Source of the DNA: Cyanodermella asteris | Taxonomy: Eukaryota; Ascomycota; Lecanoromycetes; Ostropales; Stictidaceae | Direction: 5' to 3' | DNA: 64,000 nt | Assembly: GCA_900618795.1 (NCBI GenBank) | Contig: UYJD01000015.1 | Span: 379,034 to 443,033, forward strand | Shown here: piece after piece, positions 52,015-63,641 of the stretch | Numbering within the stretch: position 1 is the stretch's first letter | Layout: the number at the start of each line of letters is the position of its first letter | Translations under genes and position numbers: made by a program | The notes under the pieces: model-generated | Databases searched by the model: none | What the model saw: the letters and a program-made list of their open reading frames with translations, nothing else | What the model was told of the DNA's origin: nothing

Positions 52015-55000
52015 TCATGAACTCCGCGTCAGGTCGTAGATCATGCATGATCTACTCCGGAAATCGTACAGGTAAGCATTTCGAGCCCCCGTTGCGGTCT
52101 CGGCATACTCCTGTAGCTTACCGTGAATTTCTTTGACGTAGTTGCGCACATTCAGCTCTGCGTGCTGCGCTGCCCTCTTCCATGCCTCGGAATCGTCAAC
52201 TCTCAGTCCTCGCAAGCTTTCGAAGACTTCGTCCTTCAACTCGACCGCTACGATCGGCCCAGCGCGCAAGCTGTGGGTCAGTTCCGACGCATAGTGAATC
52301 GCCTCTTTTTTGACCACGTCACGGTTCGTCTTCTTGCCGCGAGACTGGACCTGAAGCATGCAGAAGTCTTGGTCGCGATGATCATTGGTGGTTTCTCCAC
52401 TGACGGTGTGGTGAAATAGTCGAGGCCGCTCAGAGGCTCGCTTTGCCTGGTCGTGTTCGCGAAGCTTCCCACGCAGATGGCCGATGAGCTCTGTGTGGTG
52501 GACTTCATCTTCGTCGTTATGAACAATACTCCTCACCCGAAGTATGCCATCCTGTTTGACTTGAACGGTCCAGTCGTGAGACGACTCGCCACGATACTCG
52601 GCGCTTTCGACGTCCTCGGCATCAATGGCAATTTCGGCGCGGAAATCATGCGTCCAAAGCTCCTTGAGTATGTCAACACCCTGAGTGCAGAGTAGTTCGT
52701 CGTCGTAACTGGTCACAATGACGTCCAGCCGGCGCTTCGCGGCTCCAGCCTCAACCTTGCTCTTGCTCACATTTATTTGGTATTTCTGGACAATTTCGGC
52801 AAGCATCTCCCAGGAGAGCTGGAAGCCGACGGCAAAGCAAGGAGAGACTGCTCGATTGCTTGCATGCTCACGAATAAGGCGATCATAACGACCGCCAGCG
52901 CAAATGACCCTCCTTCTCTTTTTGCCCTCATGCAAGCACTGAAACATCAAGCTTCCTTCATAGAAATGGGAGTTATGGCACGCCAAGGGGGCAAAATAGA
53001 CCGCTCGTTTGACTTCCAACCTTTCTGTGAAGCTAACAACGGCGCGTACGTGGCTGAAAGTCGAGTCGAGGTTCTCATTTCGAATGAGACTCTTAAGCTT
53101 CTTGATGGCCTCATCTGGTGTAGCACGGAAATCGAACCGCGCCAGGTCATCCACTGATGTTGAAGCGATAGCAATATCAGGACCACGCAGTTCGGCTCGA
53201 AGCTGAGCAAAGGGCTTGTGACCTAATCTCGAAATAACGTCTTTGACTTGTCTTGTCTTACTGAGCGGGATCCTGCATGTTCGAAGGATGACATCCAGGA
53301 CGTCACAGTGACTGACGTGGAAACACGTCTGCATAGCAGAGAGAGCTGGGACGGCATCAATGATCTCGTCCATGACTTTGATGGTCTCTGCTTCTCGGAG
53401 CGCTGGACTGAGGCAGTCTTTGGAGATGATGTCGAAATCAATCTCGATCGAGGTCAGTGGATGCTGGGCTGGACGATCGCTTCGACGGTACACTGGGCCG
53501 ATCGAATATGACTTGCATGGTGCTATGTCTCGGCCATATTTGGCTAGAAGACGGGCACCTGGTAGGGTCAGGTCATAGGGTAAATGCAGCACTTGCCCGC
53601 TCTCATCCATTACCTTGACCGGATCGGTCCAGTGGTTGGTATTGGGCACAAACGATTGCCGGGTGCTCTCAACGGCGCCATGACGACAGAAGACGTGGAT
53701 CAGTTGGTTCTTGACGCAAGTCAAAAGGTAGACCTCGTCGGCATTACCATGCTGCTGCTTTAATGCAGCATCGTACGTGTAATTTTTGGCCGTCTCTTGG
53801 CTGTCGCCCGTTCGACTGAAGACTGTTTGAAAGATTTTGCCGTACAAAGGGTCATTCTCGTTTGCCAGGATAGCATCGACTTGCCGTTTGAAGGATTCAT
53901 CGTCAGCTTCCAGGGGCATTGTCTGAAGCAGTTCATTCGCCGAGGGCCGCCCGGTCGGTCGACTACTCAAAAGGCCGTTCAAAAGCTCGATCTCCAATGT
54001 TTTTGTTTGATCAAATGTTTCGGGAAGCACCGGCGGATCCTTATGGACATCGTTGATGATTGCTGCGCGCTCCATGACGGTTTCTCCCGGCACGGAGCAC
54101 ATTTCGAAAAAGATAATGCCGAGAGAATACATGTCGGCCTTTTCGTCGTAGGTGCCTCCACCAGATGAGCGCACCTCAGGCGCAATATAAGTGCTCGTTC
54201 CAATCGATGCCGTGAGAGCGCCAGCCTGCTTCGCTGACCTCCCGGTGATTCGCGCCTTGACCTGTGGTTTTGCTAAGCCGAAATCGCCGAGCCTAATGCT
54301 GCTTCCACGGACAAAGATGTTCTCGGGCTTCAAATCTCGATGTATAATGCCGTTTCCATGCACGTAAGCCAACGCATTCGTGATTTGGCGAAGGAATCGC
54401 CAGTATTCGTCGGGGCTTCGTGACATGTCGCTCTTGATGTTGTCCCGCAGTGTTTGATTGTCACAGAACTCCATCTGAATGTAAAGCGTAATCTTCACGT
54501 CGGCATCCGCTGCGCTTGAACGACGTCGCATTCGTTGGGGCGTAGGTTTTAACGTTAATCTGGGCGTTGAAGGACCAGAATCATCGTCGCTTTTGTCGTC
54601 GCCGTTGCGATCTTCGCTGTCTTCAAAGACAATGCCGTCATCTTCATCGTTATTGTCGACATAGTAGGCAACAGCTCCATCACTGAGAGCTGCGCTGTGG
54701 TCGGAAATCCCATCGCTGTCATCGAAATCAATATTGTCATCAAACTCCTCGTCGGAGTCTTCACCTGTGTTTGAGCTGATGAAATCCAAAGCACGAGAGC
54801 AAGAAGGCTGAGACTGAGACAACAGGTTACTTCCCCGATTGTCTAGACTGTCTCCATAATCCGACTCGTCCTCTGATCCGTCATTGTTTATTGCTTGGCC
54901 GACTTTCGTCTTCTCGATCCATGCCGTCGTGTAGCGTACGATGTTTGGATGATATAGTCTACTGAGCAGCATGACCTCGCCTAAGACCCCTTGCAATGTC

Positions 55001-57677
55001 TCATTGGAGTCGGAGATAATCTTCTTGACCGCGTACAACGTGCCGTCCAACTTGTTGCGTGCACGGAAAACCTGCCCGAATCCACCTTTGCCAAGTCTGG
55101 CCAGCTCGATGAAATCGTTCGTATAGCGTCCTTTTTCTACATGGCTTTGCCCTTGCGAGCCCAGACGAGCGCGGGGAACTTTTGGTGTGACTGTGACCGA
55201 CTCGGAAGGTGGGCGCGATAGGACAGCCGAGGCAGATGTTTCATCAAGGGCTGGATAGCTCTCACGGATGAATTCGTGAGCTTGTAGGTCCATGTAGCTC
55301 GGTCTTCGTTGAGGGTCGGTCTTGAAGATGCGCTCTAGCAGATTCTCCAAGTGAGAATTCAATTCAAGCTCATTCTTCAGATCCAAAGGCGAGGAATAGC
55401 GACTTTGAACATCGGTGCCAAAAAGCATTTGCAGAATGATAACACCGACTTGCCAGACGTCAGCGAAAGTTGCAAATCCCGGTTGCCTCGATCCGAAGCC
55501 CTCAGGAGGCTGCCAATTGATGGGATTTTCAGCGAATGGAACTTCCCTTGGTTTCTTCAAGTAGTGTAAATCTGATTGGAACGCAACATCGGTCAGTTTA
55601 ACCGTCAGGCCACCTGTGCCACTTTCTTCAAGCAGAACATTTTCCAAGCACAAACGCCCGTGGGACAGGTGGTATTTCTGTAAGTATTCGAGCCCCTCGA
55701 GAATTTGGAAGATAAGAGTTTGGAATACATCGCTCTGAAGCTTTCCGACTGCCATGACTAATTTCTTGAGATTACCAGATTCCATGAACTGATTAACAAC
55801 GTGTACCTTCCACGTTCTGTTATTAGCATGGGGATCGACAGGTCCAATGTGATAGCCCAACACTGGTAAAATATTGCGATGCGGCTCCAGGTCTCTAACT
55901 TGTTGGAGGTTGTTTTCGAGAACATTGTTGAGCTCCGACTTCAGCTCATTCTCGTTCCAGCCCGTACCTACTTCGCAGCTTTTGATAGCCAGGGTAGGAA
56001 GGTCAGCTGGAAGACCCCTGTCAGCTGGTTGTGTGTATCCGACTTTCGTGACGGGCCCAGCTTTGAACGCCATAGGCGGAAGTACCGTCTGAAATGCGAT
56101 GAACTTTCCGGATTCTGGAGCTTTGCACCTCATTTCGCGTTCGAACACCAATGCGTCGGGCACGTCGGTATGACGCGAAGGCCCGTTCATTGTTTGGACA
56201 ACCACCTTCTGTGCAGTCAGCTCTTTTCCGATCGCGGCAGATCGCGCGTCGTTCTGTAGCTTTTCAGCTTCCTTGAGAGCAGTTTGCCGCTGTGTTCGCG
56301 CTGTCTCAGCCTCAACTGCGACTTGCGCCTGCCGCTTAGTACGCTCCTCGTCCAAAGCAGGTAAAGATTGACTATCCAAAGGATCAAAGTTAGCGTTGTA
56401 GAAGTAAAAGATCGCAGCAGATCCAAGAGAAGATGTGAGAAGAAAACGTCAAGAAGTCCTATAGAAATTCCGCTGTCGTGCAGGTACCGTTCTCTTGCAA
56501 CGACAGAGACGACGTAATTGGCGTGAGACAAAGATGCGCAGCTGCCGTTGTGAATGGAAACATTCTGGCAGCAACGATCAATTATCACTCATCGCCGACG
56601 CGACGGCTCTGCAGCGCTCTCTGCAATGCTTGCTGCGCACTTGACACCGCGTGAGGACCATCCAAGTTTGGACAGCTCAAAAATCGAATTCACTACCTCC
56701 GACGCAGCATGCGCCATCTCGTCAAAGCCCGCGTCCATGATAGTAATCTTCTGTGCTTTGACTGAGCTCGAGCTGAGCCGGGCAAACTTGACGGCGTGAC
56801 AAGAACGGTGCTTACGCGAAATTCCAAATAGCTGGTCGCAACGATGGAGCTGATTTCGGAATGGGGTGCAGACCTCAAATTGACAAATAAAAAAAGACAG
56901 GCAACTTACGTTTGCGTGATTACTGTGAGGGCATCTTCAAGCTGTTCTTGGATCAACTGAGCAATGTCATACATCGCCTCGTGTCCAAGGAGCGATTTGG
57001 CCTTCTCGACAACCCGGTTCTGCAGAGATGAACGAATCTTCTGCGGAACGGCGCTGCCAAAGCTGAGCAGACATTTTGGTGTTTGCTTTGGATATGCTGT
57101 CGGTAACGAGACAGAGAGAAGTGCGAAGACTTCAGGGTAGTCCGTGTGATCAGTGCTATCAGAGAGCGGCCAAAGCTTCAGCCTGAAACTACGATCTGCC
57201 TTTTTCTGCACGATGTCAGTAGCGATCCATGCATTACTAGGTAATTCAAGTCAAAGCCGGCTTTGTAGGAAGCCTGAATGTCAAAACTAATTTCTCGCTG
57301 CAAAGAAGAAAAAGCTGCCGTGCACGATACTCGGCTTGTGAAAGGACTATATTTGGCCCGTGACCGATGCTTCAAGGCATGCAACGTTTCTTCGGTCGAT
57401 GGCGCGATTCGTCCCGGGATACTTCGAAGCAACTTTCAAAGGAGTGTAGACTTGAATCCCTGCCTAAGACCGCGTCGTTCACACAGACAACTATGGAATA
57501 TCCCACCAGGCCGACATGGAACAGAAGACAGGGCTTGATAGCAAAACAACATGCACGTACATTCCAAGCGGCAGTCCGCGTTTCTTCTTCCTCAAAGTCT
57601 TCCATGAAGATCGACTTGAGAACGTCAATCTCGTTCTGTTGGATCTCCGCATAATCGGTAGGCCCATTTTGAGCCAT
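52015..57677 (-). CDS. gcn2: eIF2alpha kinase GCN2
   Basis: Amino-acid starvation sensor that phosphorylates eIF2alpha when uncharged tRNA accumulates. Exons 57677-57561, 57205-56910 and 56371-52015 keep frame and encode 1589 aa. Order: RWD domain (residues 1-137; IQQNEIDVLKSIFMEDF), charged helix, pseudokinase (about 270-510; HGRLCLENVLL lacks the catalytic Asp), kinase (about 553-980 with an acidic insert; GKGGFGQVF, HRDLKPENIF, GDFGLAK, GTSTYIAPE), HisRS-like domain (from about 1005; motif-2-like YRRSDRPAQHPLTS and AGGRYDRLI) and a C-terminal ribosome/tRNA-binding domain. The junction VITQT/QSLPALDEER parallels the yeast protein, fixing intron 2. The introns, 355 and 538 nt, are several times longer than others in the window. 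Confidence 0.94.
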
Positions 57678-58272
57678 CCTCTGTTACCGATCACGGTGCG
57701 GCTAGACATGTGCGGGTTGTTGTTCCACATCAAGGACCCGCTCACGACTTGTTCAATGTGCAATGCAAAGATGTCATCGGCAAAGCAACAATGAGCCAGC
57801 GGTCGATTTGGGGAGACAGGCTGATCCAGGGCGTGAAGTGAAGCGTTCCGAGTTCCCACAGATTGAAGGCACGGGACGCAAGGGAATCCCTGCACAGCAT
57901 CAGGGAGGATATCGCCGAAGTTTATCTCCAGTGACACTGCCTTGTCACCCGCGGTCCTACTTACCGCTCGTCATCGCTGCATCGTGACTATTTATTTACT
58001 GACCTCAGCTATTCACAATGACATTTCCGGAAGCGTAGCGCAATTCTTCCTCGTCTCATCACATCCCAGACCCGGTGTCCCCAAACTACTGGCCCCACGA
58101 CCCCGCCACGATCGCGCCTCAATCACCGCTCTTCAGCCAGTCAGCCCTTCGAGTTCACCGACAACTCCCTCCACTTTGAGTCCATACCTCGCAGGACACG
58201 ACCGAGGCAATTGCAGGTCTCGAGAACGGTCATACCACCTTTAAGCCTCGCTCTCTCTCTCTGTAAAGCAAG
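57678..58272. promoter_or_regulatory. Divergent promoter region, GCN2 / CDC34
   Basis: 595 bp between the two starts. The CDC34 side has a CT-repeat (CTCTCTCTCTCTG) at about 58250-58262 within the likely leader. No other element is assigned. Confidence 0.5.
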
Positions 58273-59006
58273 ATGGCGGAGCGGATTCTTATGAACGAGT
58301 TTAAACAGCTCTCCAAGGAGAAGTGGGTGGTTGTTGAGGTAGGTTGTGGGCTACAAGCGAGCCTTTCAGATCAGTGCTAACACAGAGGAAGCTGGATAAC
58401 GAGAATGTGCTCAAGTGGAACGTCGCCCTGGTCGTCATGAACCCAGACTCTTGGTACCACGGAGGCTACTTCAAGGCCAAGATGACCTTCCCAACCAATT
58501 ATCCCTACAGTCCACCCACGTTTCAATTCGATCGACCACTCTACCACCCCAACATCTACACGGACGGCAAACTCTGCATCTCGATCTTACACGCCCCCGG
58601 TGACGATGCCATGTCTGGCGAACTAGCGTCAGAGCGCTGGTCTCCAATTCAACGCGTCGAGTCTGTCTTGCTGTCCATCATTTCATTGCTGGATGATGCT
58701 GAGGTGAGCTCGCCTGCGAATGTGGATGCTGGTGTTTTGTTGCGAAAGGACAAGGATGCATATCGGGAGCGTGTCAAACAAGACGTCGAGAAGAGCAAGG
58801 GGGACATCCCAGAGGGCTTCATCATGCCAGAATCACACATGCCTACTCCAGTGGTCAAAGAGGAGGAGCACGATCTTTGGTACGACAGTGATGCGGAGGA
58901 GAGTTTTGGAGGTAGCGACACCGACAACGAAATGGTTGAGGACGACGACGAGGATGCCGATCAAGAGTTTGAGGAGGATGGTGTAGAAGAGGAAGAGAAG
59001 GAATGA
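58273..59006 (+). CDS. cdc34: Ubiquitin-conjugating enzyme E2, CDC34 type
   Basis: E2 enzyme of SCF ubiquitin ligases. Exon 1 (58273-58338) encodes MAERILMNEFKQLSKEKW; after a 47-nt intron exon 2 (58386-59006) continues RKLDNENVLKWNVAL, for 228 aa. UBC-fold marks are GGYFKAKMTFPTNYPYSPP, the HPN motif at 76-78 and catalytic C86 in GKLCISIL. The loop after it, HAPGDDAMSGELASERW, is the long acidic insert that defines the CDC34/UBC7 class, followed by SPANVDAG. The C-terminal extension is strongly acidic (GSDTDNEMVEDDDEDADQ to EEEEKE), as expected for CDC34, where it binds the cullin-RING. The tail separates it from UBC7. It is divergent from GCN2 and converges on the LCCL gene. Confidence 0.93.
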
Positions 59007-59580
59007 TTGATGATTGGTCAGCGATCAACTCGTCAAAACAACCCAGCGCAATACTACGGAGCTTTATGGCATAAATGACGACAACTGCTTATGATGGGAA
59101 CACTTGTGGCTTCAAACGGAATCTTGAGCGAGGCGTTTTGGCTGGCGATGGCGATGGCGATAGGTAGCCCCCTCGCTTGTGCTCGATGCATATTATGGTT
59201 AACTTTAGAGTCGTACGGAATCAGACTTGAGCCATGCGGTTGAGCTGGGAGGTTTTTTTTCCTTTGCTCCGCTCATGACAATGTTATACGTTGCGTTGAC
59301 GGTCAGTGCTCGAAGCAATCATCTGATGTACCCATGGCTTGGCCACAGCAAAACTGTGCGAGGGCCTTCAAGAACTAAAGCGGCAGTCTCTGAGCCAAGT
59401 GAAGGTGACCGACGGTGGCATCTTTGCGGCGCCAACAGACTGAGGCTGGATGAGTAGCGACTAGCGATATGGTCATCGCTTCCTATCGCCGCAACACGGT
59501 CAATCGCGGCCCCAAACTTGGTCGTAGCGATGGCGCGTGATGATTCGACATGTATATTCATGTCGTGGGATCTACGACTT
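59007..59580. other. Intergenic, CDC34/LCCL 3' ends
   Basis: Converging 3' flanks. Includes a short GGCGAT triplication near 59143-59161. No gene seen. Confidence 0.55.
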
Positions 59581-61521
59581 CTATCCACTGGTACTTGTCC
59601 CCGGCTCCGGAGGTATCCAAGACCCATTCCTCTGCCAAATGCCCGCTTTCGTAAAGTCTGCGGCATCACTGCCCTGCACATAGCCAAATCTGAAGTAGAA
59701 CTTCTCCCCGAGGTTGTCAACTTCATTCCAGTCGCGTTCCCAGGTCATGTGCGGGCTTCCTTCTCCAATATACCAGCGCTTGCGCTCGACGTCGTTAACT
59801 AAAATACTGACTCCATCGTAGCCTTCCGGAAGAGGTACTTTCCAGTTGAACGTGATGTTCGTTGCAAAAGCGAGAGGTTCCGTAATGTTTGGGAGGGCAC
59901 TCTCGACGTCGCCCCCGTGAAAGAGCTCGAAGCTGGTTTGGAGGACACTGTCAAAGCCCCAGCGGGCAAGACCGTTTATGTACAGTCCCATCAGGAGACC
60001 CTGGTAGAATAACGCGGGCCTTGTTTGCGTGCGCGTTCCTGGTATGAGAAGTAACGCTAGTATGTAGTGGTGTATCCGAAGATTTTCGTACGGAATTATG
60101 ACGCCGAGAATGAGGAGAGCACCCATCCCTGCGTACAGCGCAAGATATGATCTAAGTCGCTTTTCAAGACGGAGATACCAAATCTGCCCAAGCGCAATGG
60201 CAAAGATGATTAGGACAATCAAAATAACGGAAAGAACGGCTCCAGGCCGCTTCAGATCATGCGGCGTCAGTCGGGCCACTGGGATCCAGTCGAACGTGTA
60301 ATTGGACAAGGCTCCAATCCAAGCGCCTCCAAGCCAGAGAATAGTTTTCTCCACCTGTGCCGTGAGCTTGCTAAGTTGCGGCCTTACTGCAGCATAGTAT
60401 AGTACCGTAACAGAAAGTGCCGCCGGCAAAAACCTGCCGATACTAATGGAGAAAAGCGAAGGGGTATCTGAAGTAATTGGACGATCTGAAACCATTCCGA
60501 CGTGAAAGAAAAGCATGGGAAATATGATTGAGAAGAAAAGCCATGGCTCCCAAACGAACAGAGAGATGATTGCCGTGAACGTGGCCGTCACACCGAGGAG
60601 CTGCCACCTCAAATCGACTGACCCGCAGTCGGGGGATACGTCCTTGCGGAAGGTGAACGATTTGGGGAACGAAGCATCGAACCCAACGCTTGAGATCTTG
60701 TTGCTCGTGCTGTTCACGAATCTGTCCCGTGTCCCGGACAGCTCGACGACGCCACAGCCTCCACGCTCGTCGGACACGATGCCAGCATGGATCGCTGCCT
60801 GGCAGATGAAGGAGTCGGCTCGGTAGTATGCCTGGCCGCCCTCTTCCTCCGGTCCACCAACGACCTGCTCCGTGTACTGGATCTCATCTGCCCCGACGGC
60901 ATGTGGCTGCAACTGCTTGACGCTTCTGCAATTGGCGTTGCACTTGAACGGCATGCTCGAATTGTCGAATGGCCGGCAATTGTTTCCATCCAGGCTGCAC
61001 CCGTTGCGTTCGTCCCACAATCTCTCGCCACACCATATAGGCGTCGGATGCCCATACCCAACGATCGTTCCAGAGGATCGTTCAGCTTTGATGACAAGAC
61101 AGAAGGTCAGAAGCCATATCCCAATCAATACGCTCAAGGCCGTAGCCTTCTGCCAGGTCCCGGGCAAGTATCGCTTGACTAGGTGTATTGGCATCTCCTG
61201 AAGTGAGGGTATCCAAGGCCGTATATGCTGTATTTCCGCCTCTTCGGGACCCTTTGTCCACTCGTTGATAGCGCGCGCTACCCTCCGTACCGGCAGCGGT
61301 ACCCAGCTGGAGTAGGCATTCCGCGACTGTTCTCGAAGCCAAACTGGCAGCAGCGGCGAGTAGCCTCCGGGCCCGTCTCCTTCCGACACTGCATCGGCGC
61401 TGATGTGAAGGTCGCCGTCACTGATGACAGATGGCTCGGGGCCGTCGTAGCCTTCTTCGTCCTCATTCTGCCAGGGAGTTTGCTGGTCCGAGGCAGGGGG
61501 ACTCACATCGTGATATGACAT
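59581..61521 (-). CDS. LCCL-domain multi-pass membrane protein
   Basis: Intronless 646-aa protein. A 120-residue polar N terminus is followed by one helix (ALSVLIGIWLLTFCLVI). An extracytoplasmic LCCL domain comes next at about 175-300, with the expected Cys pattern (WCGERLWDERNGCSLDGNNC, FKCNANC, SFICQAAIHAGIVSDERGGCG). A set of C-terminal helices (about 325-520) and a beta-rich tail with several N-glycosylation sites complete it. Fungal LCCL proteins of this layout are predicted integral membrane proteins of unknown role. The AAIHAG...GG core is the best-conserved LCCL signature, so the domain call is firm. The first ATG (MSYHDVSPPASDQQ) is used. No link to its neighbours is apparent. Confidence 0.9.
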   Translation of the reverse strand: MSYHDVSPPASDQQTPWQNEDEEGYDGPEPSVISDGDLHISADAVSEGDGPGGYSPLLPVWLREQSRNAYSSWVPLPVRRVARAINEWTKGPEEAEIQHIRPWIPSLQEMPIHLVKRYLPGTWQKATALSVLIGIWLLTFCLVIKAERSSGTIVGYGHPTPIWCGERLWDERNGCSLDGNNCRPFDNSSMPFKCNANCRSVKQLQPHAVGADEIQYTEQVVGGPEEEGGQAYYRADSFICQAAIHAGIVSDERGGCGVVELSGTRDRFVNSTSNKISSVGFDASFPKSFTFRKDVSPDCGSVDLRWQLLGVTATFTAIISLFVWEPWLFFSIIFPMLFFHVGMVSDRPITSDTPSLFSISIGRFLPAALSVTVLYYAAVRPQLSKLTAQVEKTILWLGGAWIGALSNYTFDWIPVARLTPHDLKRPGAVLSVILIVLIIFAIALGQIWYLRLEKRLRSYLALYAGMGALLILGVIIPYENLRIHHYILALLLIPGTRTQTRPALFYQGLLMGLYINGLARWGFDSVLQTSFELFHGGDVESALPNITEPLAFATNITFNWKVPLPEGYDGVSILVNDVERKRWYIGEGSPHMTWERDWNEVDNLGEKFYFRFGYVQGSDAADFTKAGIWQRNGSWIPPEPGTSTSG

Positions 61522-62058
61522 AATTATGGATTGCGAGCATCGACATCAGGTGTTGAAATAGAGGGAATGTGGAAGCAAGACGCGATAGAGGGGATAAACA
61601 TGATACTGATATCACAACCCACTCGCAAAGCTTGCTGAGGTCCCCAGCCTTGACGTGACAGGAATTGGGGTTCCATCGAGCTTGCGGAGCTCAGAGCCTG
61701 GCCGCAAGAACGCCTTCAAGGCTGAGCTGCCAAGACTGCTTCGATTGCAGCCTCGTTAACATATTACAAACCTGGCCCCTGCTGTATTGTGATGAATTGG
61801 CATGTCAACTAACGTTTCGAGCCCAGCGATAGCTCACGTAGCCAGACCTGACCTATATCGACGCTTGTGGCACCTCGAATTGTCTCGACGCAGCTCAATG
61901 GTGCACGGCATGTTGAACAACGAACTTGGCCCTCTCACGGGATGACTTTGCCAGTGCATAAATATGGCAATGGTTCAATCGACATTACACGATGAGAGCT
62001 GCTACAACAATGCCGAATGTGTTTTCTGAACTTGACAACCCCGTCCGTCGCCTGGTCA
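61522..62058. other. Intergenic, LCCL upstream region
   Basis: 5' flank of the LCCL gene and 3' flank of the DUF1593 gene. No gene or repeat seen. Confidence 0.5.
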
Positions 62059-63528
62059 TCACGGCCCAAAACTCAAGATGATTCGCTTGTACCGCGTCAG
62101 GCCCATGTCCTTTCCACCCGTCGCAGAGAGAATGACGTGATATTTCATGTAGCCGGTGTTAGCTGCGTATGTATAACTCTCCGATGGCATGATTGTGCTC
62201 ACGCGGCTACATGTAGTGTCGCCACACGTGAAGTTGAGCTGTGGGACTTCTACTAAACTCGACTGGGAGAGGGATACCTCTCGATAGTGCATCCAGTCGA
62301 ACGTCAACGTTGTGTTGTCCGTATCCTTCGACGCCGAAGCATCGAGCCAGATAGTCTCGTTTGGCGATACTGACAAGGTGATGGGCTCAAAGCCGCAAGA
62401 CCCGTTGACGTTGACAACGGGTGGGTGTAGGGCGCTGCTATAGTTGGCTGAGAGCGTCCAGCCGATACGTGCTGCCATTTCGTATTGATAGGCTTTTCGC
62501 CAGCGCCAGATGGTGGCGTGATTGGATGTGAAAGTTGAGTTGTTGATCCCAACAACAATGTCGTTAGCGTCGGCATAATGGAAAGAGTGCTTCAGACTTA
62601 TGTCGACTGGCAAATATCTTCCACCCCACGAGCCATAGGACGGGTTCTCCGGCGAGTTCAAGCCGTTCTGGATGTTCCACATCAACGATGGCGAGTCGCC
62701 CTCCATGATGTACACGGGTGTGGGATAAAGCTTGCCGAGCTGGCCTACCTGGAAATATTTCGATATGAACGCATCGGAGACCAGAGACGTATCTGGTCCG
62801 CCAGGGTCGATAGAGTAGTATCGGTCGCCCGAAATGCCAGTCCAAGTTGCGAGTCCATATTGGTTCCAGCCATTGGTACTGGCTATGTAGCGTAGCTTTG
62901 GATAACGTAAACGCATGTAGATTCCCGAGTCATCCTGATCAGAGATCGAGTAGACACGAAGCTTAGCGATGAAATTGTTCAGCTCACTTGCAGTTCGGCT
63001 TTGCTCGACGCGGTGCAGAGCTTGTGCTAGCGTATTGGCGCCACCCCACAGTTGAACATACAAGGGATCATTGCTGGCGTCGATCTTTTGAATCAGAATT
63101 TGCGCTCCGGTCGATAGCGTGGAATTACTCAATGCAGCCGTGCCGTAGACCGTGGGTCCACTTGTGATGATGCTGTGCAAATACTCTGCAGTCGGAAAAG
63201 TTCCTTCGGAATGTGCCCGTAGATTCGGGAGGACCTCGCCATACGCATCAACTGCGTCGTGGATCTGGTCCGGAAATGTCGAGCTGTTCAACCAGTAAGA
63301 CGTCACTGCAGCAATGCCTTCGATCTGGTAGAGATCAGAGTGAACTAGCAGTCGAATGAATGACATCGTGTCATCCGGCTCATTCGAGATATCGGACATG
63401 ACGAAGACCCGAGACGGTTTGCTTATCGCCAACGGATTGCATGATGATGAGGGAGGGACTCCAGAAACAATTGAGAGCAGGGCTGATAGCGCGATGAGGG
63501 CAGAACCCACGTACAACATCTTCGTCAC
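62059..63528 (-). CDS. Secreted DUF1593 protein (nucleoside-hydrolase-like)
   Basis: Intronless 489-aa extracellular protein. A signal peptide (MTKMLYVGSALIALSALLSIVSG) precedes an N-terminal nucleoside-hydrolase-like domain: RVFVMSDISNEPDDTMSFIRLLVHSD, resembling the DxDxxxDD calcium loop of that fold with partial substitution, then IEGIAAVTSYW, YVQLWGGANTLAQAL and YSISDQDDSGIYMR. A C-terminal beta-sandwich (about 390-489; LDASASKDTDNTTLTFDWMHY) completes the DUF1593 architecture, which was first annotated as cellulose-binding. Many N-glycosylation sites fit secretion. A second in-frame ATG at 63519 is an alternative start. The substrate is unknown; the bacterial and fungal homologues are linked to polysaccharide or nucleoside catabolism only by analogy. 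Confidence 0.88.
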   Translation of the reverse strand: MTKMLYVGSALIALSALLSIVSGVPPSSSCNPLAISKPSRVFVMSDISNEPDDTMSFIRLLVHSDLYQIEGIAAVTSYWLNSSTFPDQIHDAVDAYGEVLPNLRAHSEGTFPTAEYLHSIITSGPTVYGTAALSNSTLSTGAQILIQKIDASNDPLYVQLWGGANTLAQALHRVEQSRTASELNNFIAKLRVYSISDQDDSGIYMRLRYPKLRYIASTNGWNQYGLATWTGISGDRYYSIDPGGPDTSLVSDAFISKYFQVGQLGKLYPTPVYIMEGDSPSLMWNIQNGLNSPENPSYGSWGGRYLPVDISLKHSFHYADANDIVVGINNSTFTSNHATIWRWRKAYQYEMAARIGWTLSANYSSALHPPVVNVNGSCGFEPITLSVSPNETIWLDASASKDTDNTTLTFDWMHYREVSLSQSSLVEVPQLNFTCGDTTCSRVSTIMPSESYTYAANTGYMKYHVILSATGGKDMGLTRYKRIILSFGP

Positions 63529-63641
63529 CAGAATTGTAACTGTCAGGGAAGCGAAAACCTCTAATCACCAGTCTGTGTTCTTTAAGATAGCCTTATATAC
63601 TTTTGCAATCAGTAAACCCGGCATGATGCCGGCTTGCCTAC

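Noticed and set aside
57178-57432. ORF within GCN2 intron 1
   Set aside because: Joining RWD exon 1 directly to the exon at 57205 restores the conserved TAAWN/KKADRSF sequence, leaving this stretch intronic.
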